A stretch of DNA of 50,113 bases from a virus. The stretch spans positions 1 through 50,113 of the IMG/VR virus record IMGVR_UViG_3300015164_000036. The stretch is one strand, 5' to 3'. Position numbers and translations under genes: made by a program. Of the stretch, positions 21,214-29,091 are shown piece after piece. Below the pieces are notes generated by a model. It worked only from the letters and a program-made list of their open reading frames with translations, was not told where the DNA came from and searched no databases. Within the stretch, counting starts at the first letter, position 1; each line of letters opens with the position of its first letter.

Positions 21214-22417
21214 TTGCTTCGGCGCCCCATGACTGCCATCCGGTACGTTCCGATCGTGCGAACATTTCCAGATATGGACCGGGACTGCACGACTCTACGA
21301 TAGGGTAGAACTCGACCGGCTTGGAACTATGGCCCATTGGCCCGCGCGGCGCCGCAAACCATGTTCCAACATCCTTGCGTCTCAATGGCTGCGATCCCCG
21401 CACACCAAATAACACGTGCTCCGTTGAACCGCGAAAATAGTTACCCATTCCGAAGGATGATTTACACCACGTCAGCGCGACTATGTAGCGAAAGCCCCAC
21501 CGCTCCATCAGGGCAAAGCCTTTTGGCAATGATCGGTTCGTGATCCACAGATAAAGATGGCAATCTATGTCTGCTAGTTTCGCCACCGGCAGATCAAGCA
21601 ACTGCTCGAATGTCATCGTGCCGTAGGTGGGCCGTGCCCTGCCGAGCTGATCTGAATCTCCTTCATCGCCCCAATCCCACGGCGGATCAATTACGATGGT
21701 GGCATAGCGCGCCTCCGTTCTGGCCGGACTCGGCGCGAGCGCAATCAGTTGTCTGTTCTCATCCCTGCGTTGTTCGCGGGTCGCTTCCTTTACCTCGCGC
21801 ATCGCTTGCGTGATGGTCTTGCTTCCGGCCTTTACTTCAGCCGCGAGTTTTGGGGCAGTGGCTTCTATCTTCTTGGCGTCTTGGACGTAGCGAGCGCCGA
21901 CGCCGACTTTTTCTGCTGCTCTTACACGGGCAAATCCTTGATCCGGTTTTCTTGCCGGAATGGTTTTGCGCTCCAAAGGCCAGATAGAAGCGGTTGTTAC
22001 TGGCGCGTCCGTGGGTAGCGGTTCGCTTTCCTGCGGTTCGACTACATTCTGTTCTGGCATTCTTGCCAGAACAGAATGTACAGGCTTGCGTAGTTGCCGT
22101 TCCTTCGCCAGCGCCGCCTCCACTTTCTCGATCTCCAACGCCACAAACGCCAACTGCCCCGCCGATAACTGCCGCCGCTTGAGATTCAGCGACAAGACAA
22201 ATTTCAGCGGGTCATCGCCTTCATATTCTCTGGTTGGACACGTCTTGCCTGCGTCCTGCGCCGCCCGCCATCGGTTGCGGCCATCTAGGATCAAGCCTTC
22301 GTGCAGCGTTATTGGTTCGCGCACGCCGTATTTGCGCACGTCCTCAATCAATTCATCGAACGCTGGCCCGTCTAGTAAGGGGAAGATGTTTGCAAGTGGG
22401 TGGAAGTTGATTTTCAT
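21203..22417 (-). CDS. ParB-like domain fused to MT-A70 adenine methyltransferase
   Basis: 404 residues. Residues 1-110 form a ParB/Srx-like N-terminal domain (VREPITLHEGLILDGRNRWRAA). A linker (113-235) includes a KorB-like helical part (VGVGARYVQDAKKIEATAPKLAAEVKAG). Residues 236-400 are MT-A70: DPPW at 244-247, then LYLWITNRSLPKGFALMERWGFRY and GSTEHVLFGVRG. Such fusions are found in phages and plasmids, with the ParB part probably supplying DNA contact and the catalytic part making N6-methyladenine. A 17-bp perfect inverted repeat lies in the coding linker. Confidence 0.85.
   Translation of the reverse strand: MKINFHPLANIFPLLDGPAFDELIEDVRKYGVREPITLHEGLILDGRNRWRAAQDAGKTCPTREYEGDDPLKFVLSLNLKRRQLSAGQLAFVALEIEKVEAALAKERQLRKPVHSVLARMPEQNVVEPQESEPLPTDAPVTTASIWPLERKTIPARKPDQGFARVRAAEKVGVGARYVQDAKKIEATAPKLAAEVKAGSKTITQAMREVKEATREQRRDENRQLIALAPSPARTEARYATIVIDPPWDWGDEGDSDQLGRARPTYGTMTFEQLLDLPVAKLADIDCHLYLWITNRSLPKGFALMERWGFRYIVALTWCKSSFGMGNYFRGSTEHVLFGVRGSQPLRRKDVGTWFAAPRGPMGHSSKPVEFYPIVESCSPGPYLEMFARSERTGWQSWGAEANAA
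22043..22080. repeat. 17-bp perfect inverted repeat inside the MT-A70 gene
   Basis: Arms TACATTCTGTTCTGGCA and TGCCAGAACAGAATGTA are separated by TTCT. It sits in the interdomain linker (codons 113-125), where insertion is tolerated. The length is far beyond chance for coding DNA and would form a stable hairpin or cruciform. Confidence 0.8.
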
Positions 22418-22506
22418 CGTGCAAAAGAATTGTGTTTCGTTGAAAGACGCTGCGCCTGAAAATATCCGCGCGCGGAAAAACTTACCTACAAACGGATACT
22501 TCTTTC

Positions 22507-22884
22507 ATGCTAAATAGAAAAGTGCACAAAATTCCTAGACTGTATAAGGTCATTCCACTACGAATCACCATTGCCGAGAACGTCAGGACGTTGATGGCGT
22601 ATACCCCGGCCCTCGAAACTCAGGAGAAATTGAGCAAAAAGACTGGAATCGGCCAGGCAACTCTTAGCCGCACGCTCAATGCGGCTACGTGGCCGAACGC
22701 AAAACTCATCGAGAAAGTCGCAAAAGCCTTCCGCGTCGAGCCGTGGCAACTGCTCGTGCCGGGATTCCAGCCGCGCTCGACCGCAACCGACGCGGAGATT
22801 CCGCCGAATGAGCGCGTGCTGCTGGATCAGATAGCGGCGCTGCGAAGCGTGCTGGATAGGGGGCCGTTCACGCCGAGGAGCTAA
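22507..22884 (+). CDS. XRE-type helix-turn-helix regulator
   Basis: 125 residues. The helix-turn-helix is TQEKLSKKTGIGQATLSRTLNAATWPNAKLIEKVAKAF (residues 37-75), followed by VEPWQLLVPGF, a common ending of Cro/CI-family N-terminal domains. There is no cleavable C-terminal peptidase domain. It is divergent from the MT-A70 gene and lies against the right end of the tnpB element. It may control the methyltransferase operon or be a displaced repressor. Confidence 0.7.
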   Translation: MLNRKVHKIPRLYKVIPLRITIAENVRTLMAYTPALETQEKLSKKTGIGQATLSRTLNAATWPNAKLIEKVAKAFRVEPWQLLVPGFQPRSTATDAEIPPNERVLLDQIAALRSVLDRGPFTPRS

Positions 22885-22999
22885 AGTATTCATGCTGCCT
22901 TCTTCTCGCTCGGATTCTCTCTGCGGTATTGCAGAACGTCCTCGGCGCGGATAAGTCCGCCAGATTTGGCGCGCATCAACATCAGCTATGAATCCATGG
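22885..22999 (-). ncRNA. Right end and presumed omegaRNA 3' part of the first tnpB element
   Basis: TnpB guide RNAs overlap the 3' end of tnpB and run to the element's right end, so the RNA should begin inside the gene and end here on the minus strand. The boundary is probably near 22980-22990. Beyond it lies a short minus frame ending RAEDVLQYRRENPSEKKAA (stop near 22892), which may be the tail of a gene split by the insertion. Exact ends cannot be fixed by eye. Confidence 0.4.
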
Positions 23000-24103
23000 T
23001 TATGAAGAACTTTGACAGTCTGCATTTTGTGGTGAGCGGAAACCATATTTTCCCGCCGTCGCGAGGTATTCCAGGTTCGCGCTGGCATTGCGGTCGGCAT
23101 GATCGGCGTGCCCGCAATGAACGCATTTGAACCTGTCGCCCACGCGACTCCGCCTGTCCCATCTGAGGCAAGACCGGCATGTCTGCGAGGTTTTCCAAGG
23201 GTCTTTCCGTTCCAGCCGAATCCCCTGTTCCTCGCAAGCGCGCTCCAACCTTGCCTCACAGGCTCGATAGAGCCAATGGGACATGCGCCTATTCAACTGC
23301 CGGGAGAACGTCCCCCGTGTTCCATGTTTCACCCGCTTGAGATTCTCTATCGCGAGTGTCTTGATGTTGCCCCAATCGACCGTCTTCACGGCGTGGCCGA
23401 CCATGGAATCGACTTCGGCGAAGCTGTGCTTCTGCCGCCTGCCGAATTGCTGAACGCGGACATAAATGTGTTCGCCGACCTGCTGCCCATCGGAGAACAC
23501 GAAGCCCGCCTTGTAGTTGGAATCCATTCCGACGACGACGCCTTCCGTGCGCAGCGCGGGCCGATCCTTCTCGAACAGGAAGTCGATAAAGACCAGTCCA
23601 TCGCGCAGCCCAAGCCGCACTGTTCGCGATATGGCCCATCCGTGTTGCATCCGATCCAGCATCGGCTGCGTGGCGTGCACTGGCAACGTCATGCGTGGTG
23701 CGCCGGAGCCGATCAGATGTACCGCCCAGTCGAAACCGGCACCACGAAACGGCTCAATCTTGACGAAGTGGTAATACAGCGTCGCGGTGTGACTGCGCAG
23801 GGCGGGCTTATCCTTGCGCCCCTTCTTGTGTTGCGAGCGCACGCACTCCTTGGCTTGCTTTGCGAGCGATTGGGACAACCGCGTGGTGATCCCGAATCGC
23901 TTGACCGCCCGATGGACAGTCGGCAGATCGGCCAGCTTGCCGCCGAAGTCGAGCCGCTGCCAGAACAAATCTACAAAGTATTGCGTGACGGTGCGGCACT
24001 GATAAAGAAAATCCGTGATGACGACAACCTTTCCATGATTGAGGTCGTTCAGGAAAACCCGGCAGGAACGCACCATCTTCTTCTTGTTGCGCTGCGCTGC
24101 CAT
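23000..24103 (-). CDS. tnpB: TnpB RNA-guided nuclease (IS200/IS605 type), intact
   Basis: 367 residues. RuvC-I VVGMDSNYKAGF (Asp194), RuvC-II IKTLAIENLKRV (Glu253), zinc ribbon CRSC (309/312) and CVHC (327/330), and RuvC-III HADRNASANLE (Asp337). All three catalytic acids are present, so it should be an active omegaRNA-guided DNA nuclease. No tnpA is in the window. It interrupts the early operon between the Cro-like gene and the next minus genes; a 17-codon ORF coupled to the Cro-like stop is cut at its left side. TnpB normally helps its element persist by cutting element-free sites. Confidence 0.9.
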   Translation of the reverse strand: MAAQRNKKKMVRSCRVFLNDLNHGKVVVITDFLYQCRTVTQYFVDLFWQRLDFGGKLADLPTVHRAVKRFGITTRLSQSLAKQAKECVRSQHKKGRKDKPALRSHTATLYYHFVKIEPFRGAGFDWAVHLIGSGAPRMTLPVHATQPMLDRMQHGWAISRTVRLGLRDGLVFIDFLFEKDRPALRTEGVVVGMDSNYKAGFVFSDGQQVGEHIYVRVQQFGRRQKHSFAEVDSMVGHAVKTVDWGNIKTLAIENLKRVKHGTRGTFSRQLNRRMSHWLYRACEARLERACEEQGIRLERKDPWKTSQTCRSCLRWDRRSRVGDRFKCVHCGHADHADRNASANLEYLATAGKYGFRSPQNADCQSSS

Positions 24104-24152
24104 CAGTCAGACTCCTGCTTTGGCGTACCGGCACATTTTGGAGCATTAGTTT

Positions 24153-24341
24153 TCATGCCGCCGCTTTCACCACCGCTGCGTGCAGTTGTTTCAGCTTTTC
24201 GCCGAGCGCGTGGCGCGGTTCCTTGATGCGGCCCCGGTGAATATCGCTAATTTGCGCTTGCGAGCAGTCGCAGTAGTCGGCGATATCGTCTTGCGTTTGA
24301 TCGGCGGCCATCAATTCGGCAATTAGGTTTTTCCAGTTCAT
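24153..24341 (-). CDS. Cro-like helix-turn-helix repressor
   Basis: 62 residues. NLIAELMAADQTQDDIADYCDCSQAQISDIHRGRI is a classical Cro/XRE helix-turn-helix. It is divergent from the CI-like gene, with operators in between, as in lambdoid switches. Its ATG lies only a few bases from the predicted transcription start, so the mRNA is probably leaderless. It heads the minus-strand early operon. Confidence 0.8.
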   Translation of the reverse strand: MNWKNLIAELMAADQTQDDIADYCDCSQAQISDIHRGRIKEPRHALGEKLKQLHAAVVKAAA

Positions 24342-24349
24342 AGGATTGA

Positions 24350-24378
24350 AGTATATAACATTTGCGATTGCTTTTCAA
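24350..24378 (-). promoter_or_regulatory. Promoter of the leftward early operon (PR-like)
   Basis: On the minus strand TTGAAA (24373-24378) and TATACT (24350-24355) are separated by 17 bp, a near-consensus sigma70 promoter. The operator word TGCGATT lies inside the spacer. The transcript would start near 24343, almost at the Cro-like ATG (24341). Confidence 0.7.
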
Positions 24379-24410
24379 AATCCACGTACCCCGACAATGC
24401 GATTGCTTTT
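24363..24410. promoter_or_regulatory. Paired operators of the CI/Cro-like switch
   Basis: TGCGATTGCTTTT occurs perfectly twice, at 24363-24375 and 24398-24410, 35 bp apart in direct orientation. The first overlaps the leftward promoter. The core TGCGATT recurs twice ahead of the rightward promoter at 25145-25172, so one repressor probably controls both operons. Confidence 0.65.
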
Positions 24411-24430
24411 AACGTCACACTTACAGAAAT

Positions 24431-24871
24431 ATGAAAACCACCTACGGGCAGAGGCTAAAATCTGCTCGCAAAGCATCCGGCCTGACTCAGAAGCAGTTAG
24501 CGAAAAATAGCGATACCAGCCAAACCGTTATTGCTGATTTGGAGCGAGGACGCACCCACGGTTCTACGGCCACCGCGCAGATAGCCTACGCGTTGGGCGT
24601 GAACGCGCTCTGGTTATCCGCTGAGATCGGCCCACGCGAGGTAAGCGTCTATCACATGCTCGCCATGCAAATATTGATGTTGCCGCCCGCATCGCGGCAA
24701 TCGCTTCTTGACGTGATACAACCATTTCTCCAGCGGCCCGTGGACTTAAACCATGCTGCCATGCACAATAATCAGGCTGATATTGGAGTAGAATCTCCAC
24801 TTTCGCCCATAAAACCAGGCGCCTATAAGAGCGATGTCCGAAAGCCCGAGATACCGCACGACGCCGAGTGA
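24431..24871 (+). CDS. CI-like repressor (helix-turn-helix, no peptidase domain)
   Basis: 146 residues. YGQRLKSARKASGLTQKQLAKNSDTSQTVIADLERGRT is an XRE helix-turn-helix (residues 5-42), followed by a short dimerisation-like helix region. There is no S24 peptidase with the Ser-Lys dyad of SOS-cleavable CI, so induction would need another mechanism. It is divergent from the Cro-like gene and probably binds the TGCGATT operators. Confidence 0.75.
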   Translation: MKTTYGQRLKSARKASGLTQKQLAKNSDTSQTVIADLERGRTHGSTATAQIAYALGVNALWLSAEIGPREVSVYHMLAMQILMLPPASRQSLLDVIQPFLQRPVDLNHAAMHNNQADIGVESPLSPIKPGAYKSDVRKPEIPHDAE

Positions 24872-25082
24872 CCGCGCCAGCCTCCTATCCCTGTTGTTTG
24901 ACCTTGCCGCCTTGGTCGACAACGGCGAATTGACCGGGCTTGCTTATGTAGCCCAGCGCAATAACGGCCATCTGGTAGTAAATATCACCGGTTCCATCAT
25001 AGGCCACGGCCCGGCGATGATCGACGCGCTGTACCACGAAGCTGCACATCTGCCGGTTCCTGCGCTGGTCTCGGTGACATAA
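24834..25082 (+). CDS. Small hypothetical protein overlapping the repressor gene
   Basis: 82 residues. The start lies 38 bases inside the repressor end. Serine/leucine-rich first half, then VAQRNNGHLVVNITGSIIGHGPAMIDAL. Seems genuine from composition, but no domain is recognised. Confidence 0.5.
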   Translation: MSESPRYRTTPSDRASLLSLLFDLAALVDNGELTGLAYVAQRNNGHLVVNITGSIIGHGPAMIDALYHEAAHLPVPALVSVT

Positions 25083-25144
25083 CTCCACGCTGTCGCTTTT
25101 CCGCTAATCCGCTTCGGCGGATTTTATTTGTTTGTAAGAATCGT

Positions 25145-25182
25145 ATTTGCGATTATCGGGAATGCGATTTTTCTGTTATAAT
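25145..25182 (+). promoter_or_regulatory. Rightward operon promoter with operators
   Basis: The extended -10 TGTTATAAT (TATAAT at 25177-25182) is preceded by ATTTGCGATT (25145-25154) and AATGCGATTTTT (25161-25172), matching the core of the operators at 24363-24410. AATCG at 25139 and CGATT form an inverted repeat. It should drive the recT-ssb operon under repressor control. Confidence 0.65.
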
Positions 25183-25378
25183 TCCTCTATCCGCTTATCG
25201 CCACGAAGTCGGAAGGTGGAAGGCTAGAAAGCAAAGGGTATAGGCGAGGCGGCGAGCGAGACCACAACTCTTGCTGAGCGGCGTTCGATTCGCTGGGTGC
25301 CTGCCGGGTTTTAGCAGTCTTTTTAGTCCGGGCGAGTTCATCCGCCTACGGTTTATTTATCCAGATTTGGAAACGGCA
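25183..25378 (+). other. Long leader of the rightward operon
   Basis: About 195 bases of non-coding sequence between the promoter and the first gene. It is G-rich around 25200-25260. An antitermination or regulatory leader is plausible by position, but I find no clear boxB hairpin. Confidence 0.3.
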
Positions 25379-25594
25379 ATGGAATCGAACATCGGACTTA
25401 CAGAACAGCCGCGCACCGGCGACGTTATCGCCTGGTTCAATCGCTTTGGGGCACAATTTCTGCGCGGCACCGTCATCAGTGTAGCCGGTAATTTGTGCTG
25501 GCTTCAGTTTTCCGATGGCCGCTGCGATCCGTTCATCTGGCGCTTCAAGGATGGTCTGAACAAACTGGCGACGGTTGTTAAGGAGGCAACATGA
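25379..25594 (+). CDS. Small beta-rich early protein
   Basis: 71 residues from ATG 25379, rejecting an in-frame extension into the leader. GDVIAWFNRFGAQFLRGTVISVAGNLCWLQF looks like a small SH3-like barrel. The stop overlaps the next start (ATGA). Confidence 0.55.
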   Translation: MESNIGLTEQPRTGDVIAWFNRFGAQFLRGTVISVAGNLCWLQFSDGRCDPFIWRFKDGLNKLATVVKEAT

Positions 25595-26013
25595 TCTCCA
25601 CAGCAACAGAACCTCATCTCGCCGATTACGCAGATTTCCACAAAAGCTATCCCTCGCTGGTGCCGCATCTGCCAGCGAAGATTGCGCCGGCTCCTCGCAA
25701 CTATGCGCTGGAAGAACGTGTTGCCGAGATAAAGGCAGAGATTATTGCGGAGACGCCATATCTCTGGTGCGAGCGCGACAGGCACCATCACGAGGACATT
25801 CTTGAGCACTTGCAATATCACGGGCCGCTGAATGAGCGACTGCAAACACTACTGCGCGCCGCCGTTCGACAAGCAGTCAGCATAGAAGCGCTCGGCCTTT
25901 GCTTCCGCGAACTCGTGGCAGATGCGATAGGACATCAGGCGGAGCTCGATCTTGAGAAGGCTGCCGATGAAGAAGCGGATGACGACGCCGATGTTCGGCA
26001 AAACTGGAGATAG
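25591..26013 (+). CDS. Hypothetical early protein
   Basis: 140 residues with a histidine patch (ERDRHHHEDILEHLQYH) and a very acidic C-terminus (EKAADEEADDDADV). Coupled at ATGA to the previous gene. Mostly helical; no family recognised. Confidence 0.55.
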   Translation: MISTATEPHLADYADFHKSYPSLVPHLPAKIAPAPRNYALEERVAEIKAEIIAETPYLWCERDRHHHEDILEHLQYHGPLNERLQTLLRAAVRQAVSIEALGLCFRELVADAIGHQAELDLEKAADEEADDDADVRQNWR

Positions 26014-26015
26014 CC

Positions 26016-26174
26016 ATGATCGCCGTCCACATCCTGTTGGTCGTATTCGGCGTACTCGCTATAGGCATTCTCGCCGGGCTGGTGCTAGAGCGTAAGGCTT
26101 CTGAGGACTCTGCGCGATTGAGCAATAACTTGCCGCAGCAAGAGCGGCGGATGACGCAAAGGGAAATGCAATGA
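26016..26174 (+). CDS. Small membrane protein
   Basis: 52 residues. The hydrophobic helix VHILLVVFGVLAIGILAGLVL is followed by a polar tail. ATGA overlap with the next gene at 26171-26174. Function unknown. Confidence 0.55.
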   Translation: MIAVHILLVVFGVLAIGILAGLVLERKASEDSARLSNNLPQQERRMTQREMQ

Positions 26175-26362
26175 CCGATCATGGCTATGCCGACCGCGCC
26201 GAATTGCTCCTAGAAACACCGGAGCATCGCCAGTCGCTCAAACTCAAGCGTGCGCTCGCATTCCTTGGCGAGTCATGGAATTTGCACCCATCGCGCAGGC
26301 ACACGCGCGAGGCGCACCGAGCACACGTATCCAGTCAGCACGGTTTGAGAAAAGCGAAGTAA
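26171..26362 (+). CDS. Small basic protein
   Basis: 63 residues, rich in His, Arg and Lys, with HPSRRHTREAHRAHVSSQHG. Coupled to the small membrane gene upstream. No recognised family. Confidence 0.5.
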   Translation: MTDHGYADRAELLLETPEHRQSLKLKRALAFLGESWNLHPSRRHTREAHRAHVSSQHGLRKAK

Positions 26363-26364
26363 GT

Positions 26365-26628
26365 ATGCTTGCGCTTATCGCTCTCTCAGGCTTAGTGGCC
26401 TGCCTTTCATGGGGACGCTGGCGCTGGCGGCGCGGTTTTGCAAGTGCAAAGGAGATCGCCAGCTACGATGTTTTGTATTGGCGCGCCGAATGCGAACGGG
26501 TGCAGGCAATTTTGCATGACGTGCCTAGCGACATCGTGTCGCAAGCAATGTATGCAACAGTTTTGCCAGCAGTTAAACGAACCACGCCCGGCGAAGTCTC
26601 GGGCACAGAGGAGCATCACAATGTCTGA
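26365..26628 (+). CDS. Small membrane-anchored protein
   Basis: 87 residues from ATG 26365. The N-terminal hydrophobic helix LALIALSGLVACLSW is followed by WRWRRG and a helical tail. Overlaps the recT start by eight bases. Function unknown. Confidence 0.5.
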   Translation: MLALIALSGLVACLSWGRWRWRRGFASAKEIASYDVLYWRAECERVQAILHDVPSDIVSQAMYATVLPAVKRTTPGEVSGTEEHHNV

Positions 26629-27448
26629 CTCAGCACCCGTCGCAACCTTCGATCTTTCCCCAAAATCTCTCGACGAAGCCCTGCGCTTCGCCGACTACTT
26701 AGCCGAATCCGATCTCATCCCTAAGGATTTCAAGGGCAAGCCAGGTAATTGCCTCGTCGCAATACAATGGGGATTAGAGCTTGGCCTGAAGCCATTGCAG
26801 GCAATGCAGAACATCGCAGTTATCAACGGTCGCCCTGCCCTGTGGGGTGACGCAGTGCTCGCCCTCGTACTCGCCTCGCCAGCGTGCGAGTACGTTCACG
26901 AATCGGTCGAGAACGGCGTCGCAACGTGCCGCGTCAAGCGCCGGGGAGCGAAGGAACAGGTGCGCACGTTCTCCGACGCCGATGCGAAAATGGCCGGTCT
27001 GTCCGGCAAGCAAGGCCCGTGGGCGCAGTACCCACTCAGAATGCGGCAGATGCGCGCCCGTGCCTTTGCGTTGCGCGATGTGTTCGCCGACGTACTCAAG
27101 GGAATGCCGGTAGCCGAAGAAGTCATGGACACGCCGACCGAGATCGACATTACGCCGCGTGCGACACCGGCGCAAATCGGCGCTGCTGCAATGCCGGTAG
27201 CCAAGGACGCAGCAGACCGCACGGAAGAAATTAAAAAACTCGTAGCCGATCTCGAAGAAACGGCAAAGGAGGACGGATTGCATGGACTTGAGCGGCACTG
27301 GAAAAGCGTGCTTACAAAGCCGCAGCGCACTCTTGTCGGAGCCGTCGAATGGGCGCGGATCAAGGCGCTTGCAATAACGCCGGAACCTGAACCGCTTGGC
27401 GATGCCGAATCTGAGTTTGTCGCGGAAGTCAATAACCCCGACCTTTAG
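26621..27448 (+). CDS. recT: RecT-family single-strand annealing recombinase
   Basis: 275 residues from ATG 26621, preceded by GAGGAG. The N-terminus FDLSPKSLDEALRFADYLAESDLIPKDFKGKPGNCLVAIQWGLELGLKPLQAMQNIAVINGRPALWGDAVLAL is characteristic of the RecT-like annealing proteins of proteobacterial phages and mobile elements. The C-terminal tail is acidic and variable. It pairs functionally with the YqaJ exonuclease and SSB encoded downstream, but an iscB element separates it from the exonuclease gene. It should anneal resected strands during recombination. Confidence 0.85.
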   Translation: MSDSAPVATFDLSPKSLDEALRFADYLAESDLIPKDFKGKPGNCLVAIQWGLELGLKPLQAMQNIAVINGRPALWGDAVLALVLASPACEYVHESVENGVATCRVKRRGAKEQVRTFSDADAKMAGLSGKQGPWAQYPLRMRQMRARAFALRDVFADVLKGMPVAEEVMDTPTEIDITPRATPAQIGAAAMPVAKDAADRTEEIKKLVADLEETAKEDGLHGLERHWKSVLTKPQRTLVGAVEWARIKALAITPEPEPLGDAESEFVAEVNNPDL

Positions 27449-27479
27449 GCCGGCGCTTGCAAGTAATTTGTAAGTTTCA

Positions 27480-27717
27480 TTGACCAGAGAAAGTGGTATC
27501 CAATCCGCTACGTTAGTAACAGGTCGTCAAGACACACCAGCGAATGCTTCCTTAGTTCGCTGCACTGTAAGACAGGAATCATGCTGATCCAAGGTAAAAG
27601 GTCGAAGGTTTTTGTCGCCGCCATCAAAAGTGGGAGCCGGTTACGGACATTCTCGAAGGGAGACGCATCGCAAGGTGCGCGTTACCAGGCCCGTAAGGGC
27701 ATTTGAAAGGAAAGATC
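27480..27717 (+). ncRNA. IscB omegaRNA scaffold
   Basis: The 270 bases between recT and iscB contain features typical of IscB omegaRNAs. There is a GGGAGCCGGTTACGG segment, a GAAGGGAGACGCATCGCAAG hairpin zone, and a 3' end CCAGGCCCGTAAGGGCATT that runs into the iscB start. The guide is expected at the 5' side, so it would be encoded at about 27460-27495, near the recT stop. The exact left boundary is uncertain. Confidence 0.75.
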
Positions 27718-29091
27718 ATGGCCGTATTTGTTTTGGATCGAAGTGGAAACCCGCTGATGCCGTGTTCGGAAAAACGGGCGCGTCTGCTGCTGGAGCGTGG
27801 TCGTGCCCGCGTTCACCGGATCGTGCCGTTTGTCATTCGTCTTGCAGATCGCCTGGCAAATGACAGCGTATTCCAGTCGTTGCGCTTGAAACTCGATCCT
27901 GGCAGCAAGACCACGGGCATTGCCATAGTACGGGAAAAAAATGACGCAATCGCCGTACTGAATCTGTTTGAACTGGCGCATCGCGGCCAGCAGATTACCA
28001 AGGCGCTTACGGCACGGCGTCAGTTGCGTCGTGCCAGACGCGGCAGGAATTTGCGTCATCGTGCGCCTCGGTTCTTAAATCGCGGCAACAAGGAAAATGG
28101 CTGGCTGCCGCCATCTCTGACGCACCGTGTAGATACCACGATGTCATGGGTTCTAAAACTATCTAGGTGGGCGCCAATTTCAGCACTATCGACCGAACTG
28201 GTCAAGTTCGACATGCAACTGATGCAGAACCCGGCGATTTCAGGCGTCGAGTATCAGCAAGGTGAACGCGCCGGATACGAGGTGCGCGAATATCTGCTGG
28301 AAAAGTGGCATCGCCAGTGCGCCTATTGCGACAAGACAAATGTTCCTCTGCAAGTCGAGCATATCGACTCACGCGCCAATGGCGGCAGCAACCGGGTATC
28401 GAATCTGACGATGGCCTGCCAGAAGTGCAATCAAAAAAAAGGGGCGCGATCTATTATTAATTTTCTGGTACACGATCCGGCCAGGCTTGCCCACATCACG
28501 GCAAAAGCCGTGGTGCCGCTGCGCGATGCCGCTGCCGTCAACGCTACGCGCTGGCGATTGCTGGAATGTCTGAAGCACACAGGCCTATCCGTTGACACCG
28601 GAACCGGAGGACAAACCAAGTTCAACCGCAGCCGCCTTGGCATTCCGAAAACGCACGCTCTTGATGCGGTCTGTGTGGGTAATGTTACGGCGGTGGATAA
28701 CTGGATACGGCCCACGCTGTACATTAAATGTACAGGCAGGGGCAGTTACCAGCGCACCCGTGTCACCGCACAAGGATTCCCGCGCGGGTATCTTATGCGT
28801 ACAAAACAGGCCCACGGCTTTCAAACTGGAGACCATGTGAAAGCCGTTGTACCAAAAGGTAAAAATACCGGAATCCATATTGGTCGTGTGGCGGTACGGG
28901 CATCCGGCAATTTCAATATCACGACCAACATCGGTATCGTTTCTGATGTGGCACATCGACATTGCGCGCTGATCCAACGCAATGATGGCTATGCATATTT
29001 TCAACAACCAACTGCAAAGGCTGCTACATCTTCGATGTCGTCTCATTTCCGTCCAGACATGAATGGCGGAGTATCCAGGAGCGAATCGTGA
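27718..29091 (+). CDS. iscB: IscB RNA-guided nuclease (Cas9 ancestor family), intact
   Basis: 457 residues from ATG 27718 with AAAGGA upstream. PLMP domain (residues 12-33), RuvC-I LKLDPGSKTTG (Asp60), arginine-rich bridge helix (about 99-122), RuvC-II ISALSTELV (Glu160), HNH domain with CAYC (201-204), VEHID (His215) and ACQKCN (234-238), then RuvC-III KTHALDAV (His313, Asp316). All catalytic residues are present. The last 25 residues (after QRNDGYAYF) look like read-through into flanking DNA, and its TGA overlaps the GTG of the exonuclease gene. No transposase is adjacent. Confidence 0.95.
   Translation: MAVFVLDRSGNPLMPCSEKRARLLLERGRARVHRIVPFVIRLADRLANDSVFQSLRLKLDPGSKTTGIAIVREKNDAIAVLNLFELAHRGQQITKALTARRQLRRARRGRNLRHRAPRFLNRGNKENGWLPPSLTHRVDTTMSWVLKLSRWAPISALSTELVKFDMQLMQNPAISGVEYQQGERAGYEVREYLLEKWHRQCAYCDKTNVPLQVEHIDSRANGGSNRVSNLTMACQKCNQKKGARSIINFLVHDPARLAHITAKAVVPLRDAAAVNATRWRLLECLKHTGLSVDTGTGGQTKFNRSRLGIPKTHALDAVCVGNVTAVDNWIRPTLYIKCTGRGSYQRTRVTAQGFPRGYLMRTKQAHGFQTGDHVKAVVPKGKNTGIHIGRVAVRASGNFNITTNIGIVSDVAHRHCALIQRNDGYAYFQQPTAKAATSSMSSHFRPDMNGGVSRSES

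Noticed and set aside
23099-24226. 375-codon plus-strand ORF
   Set aside because: Antisense to the complete tnpB gene with all catalytic motifs. No domain is visible in the ORF.
26774-27298. Minus-strand ORF of 174 codons over recT
   Set aside because: Antisense to a clear RecT-family gene in a coupled operon.
28717-28735. Palindrome CTGTACATTAAATGTACAG inside iscB
   Set aside because: Nine-base arms, but within conserved coding sequence (LYIKCTG). No separate role is needed to explain it.
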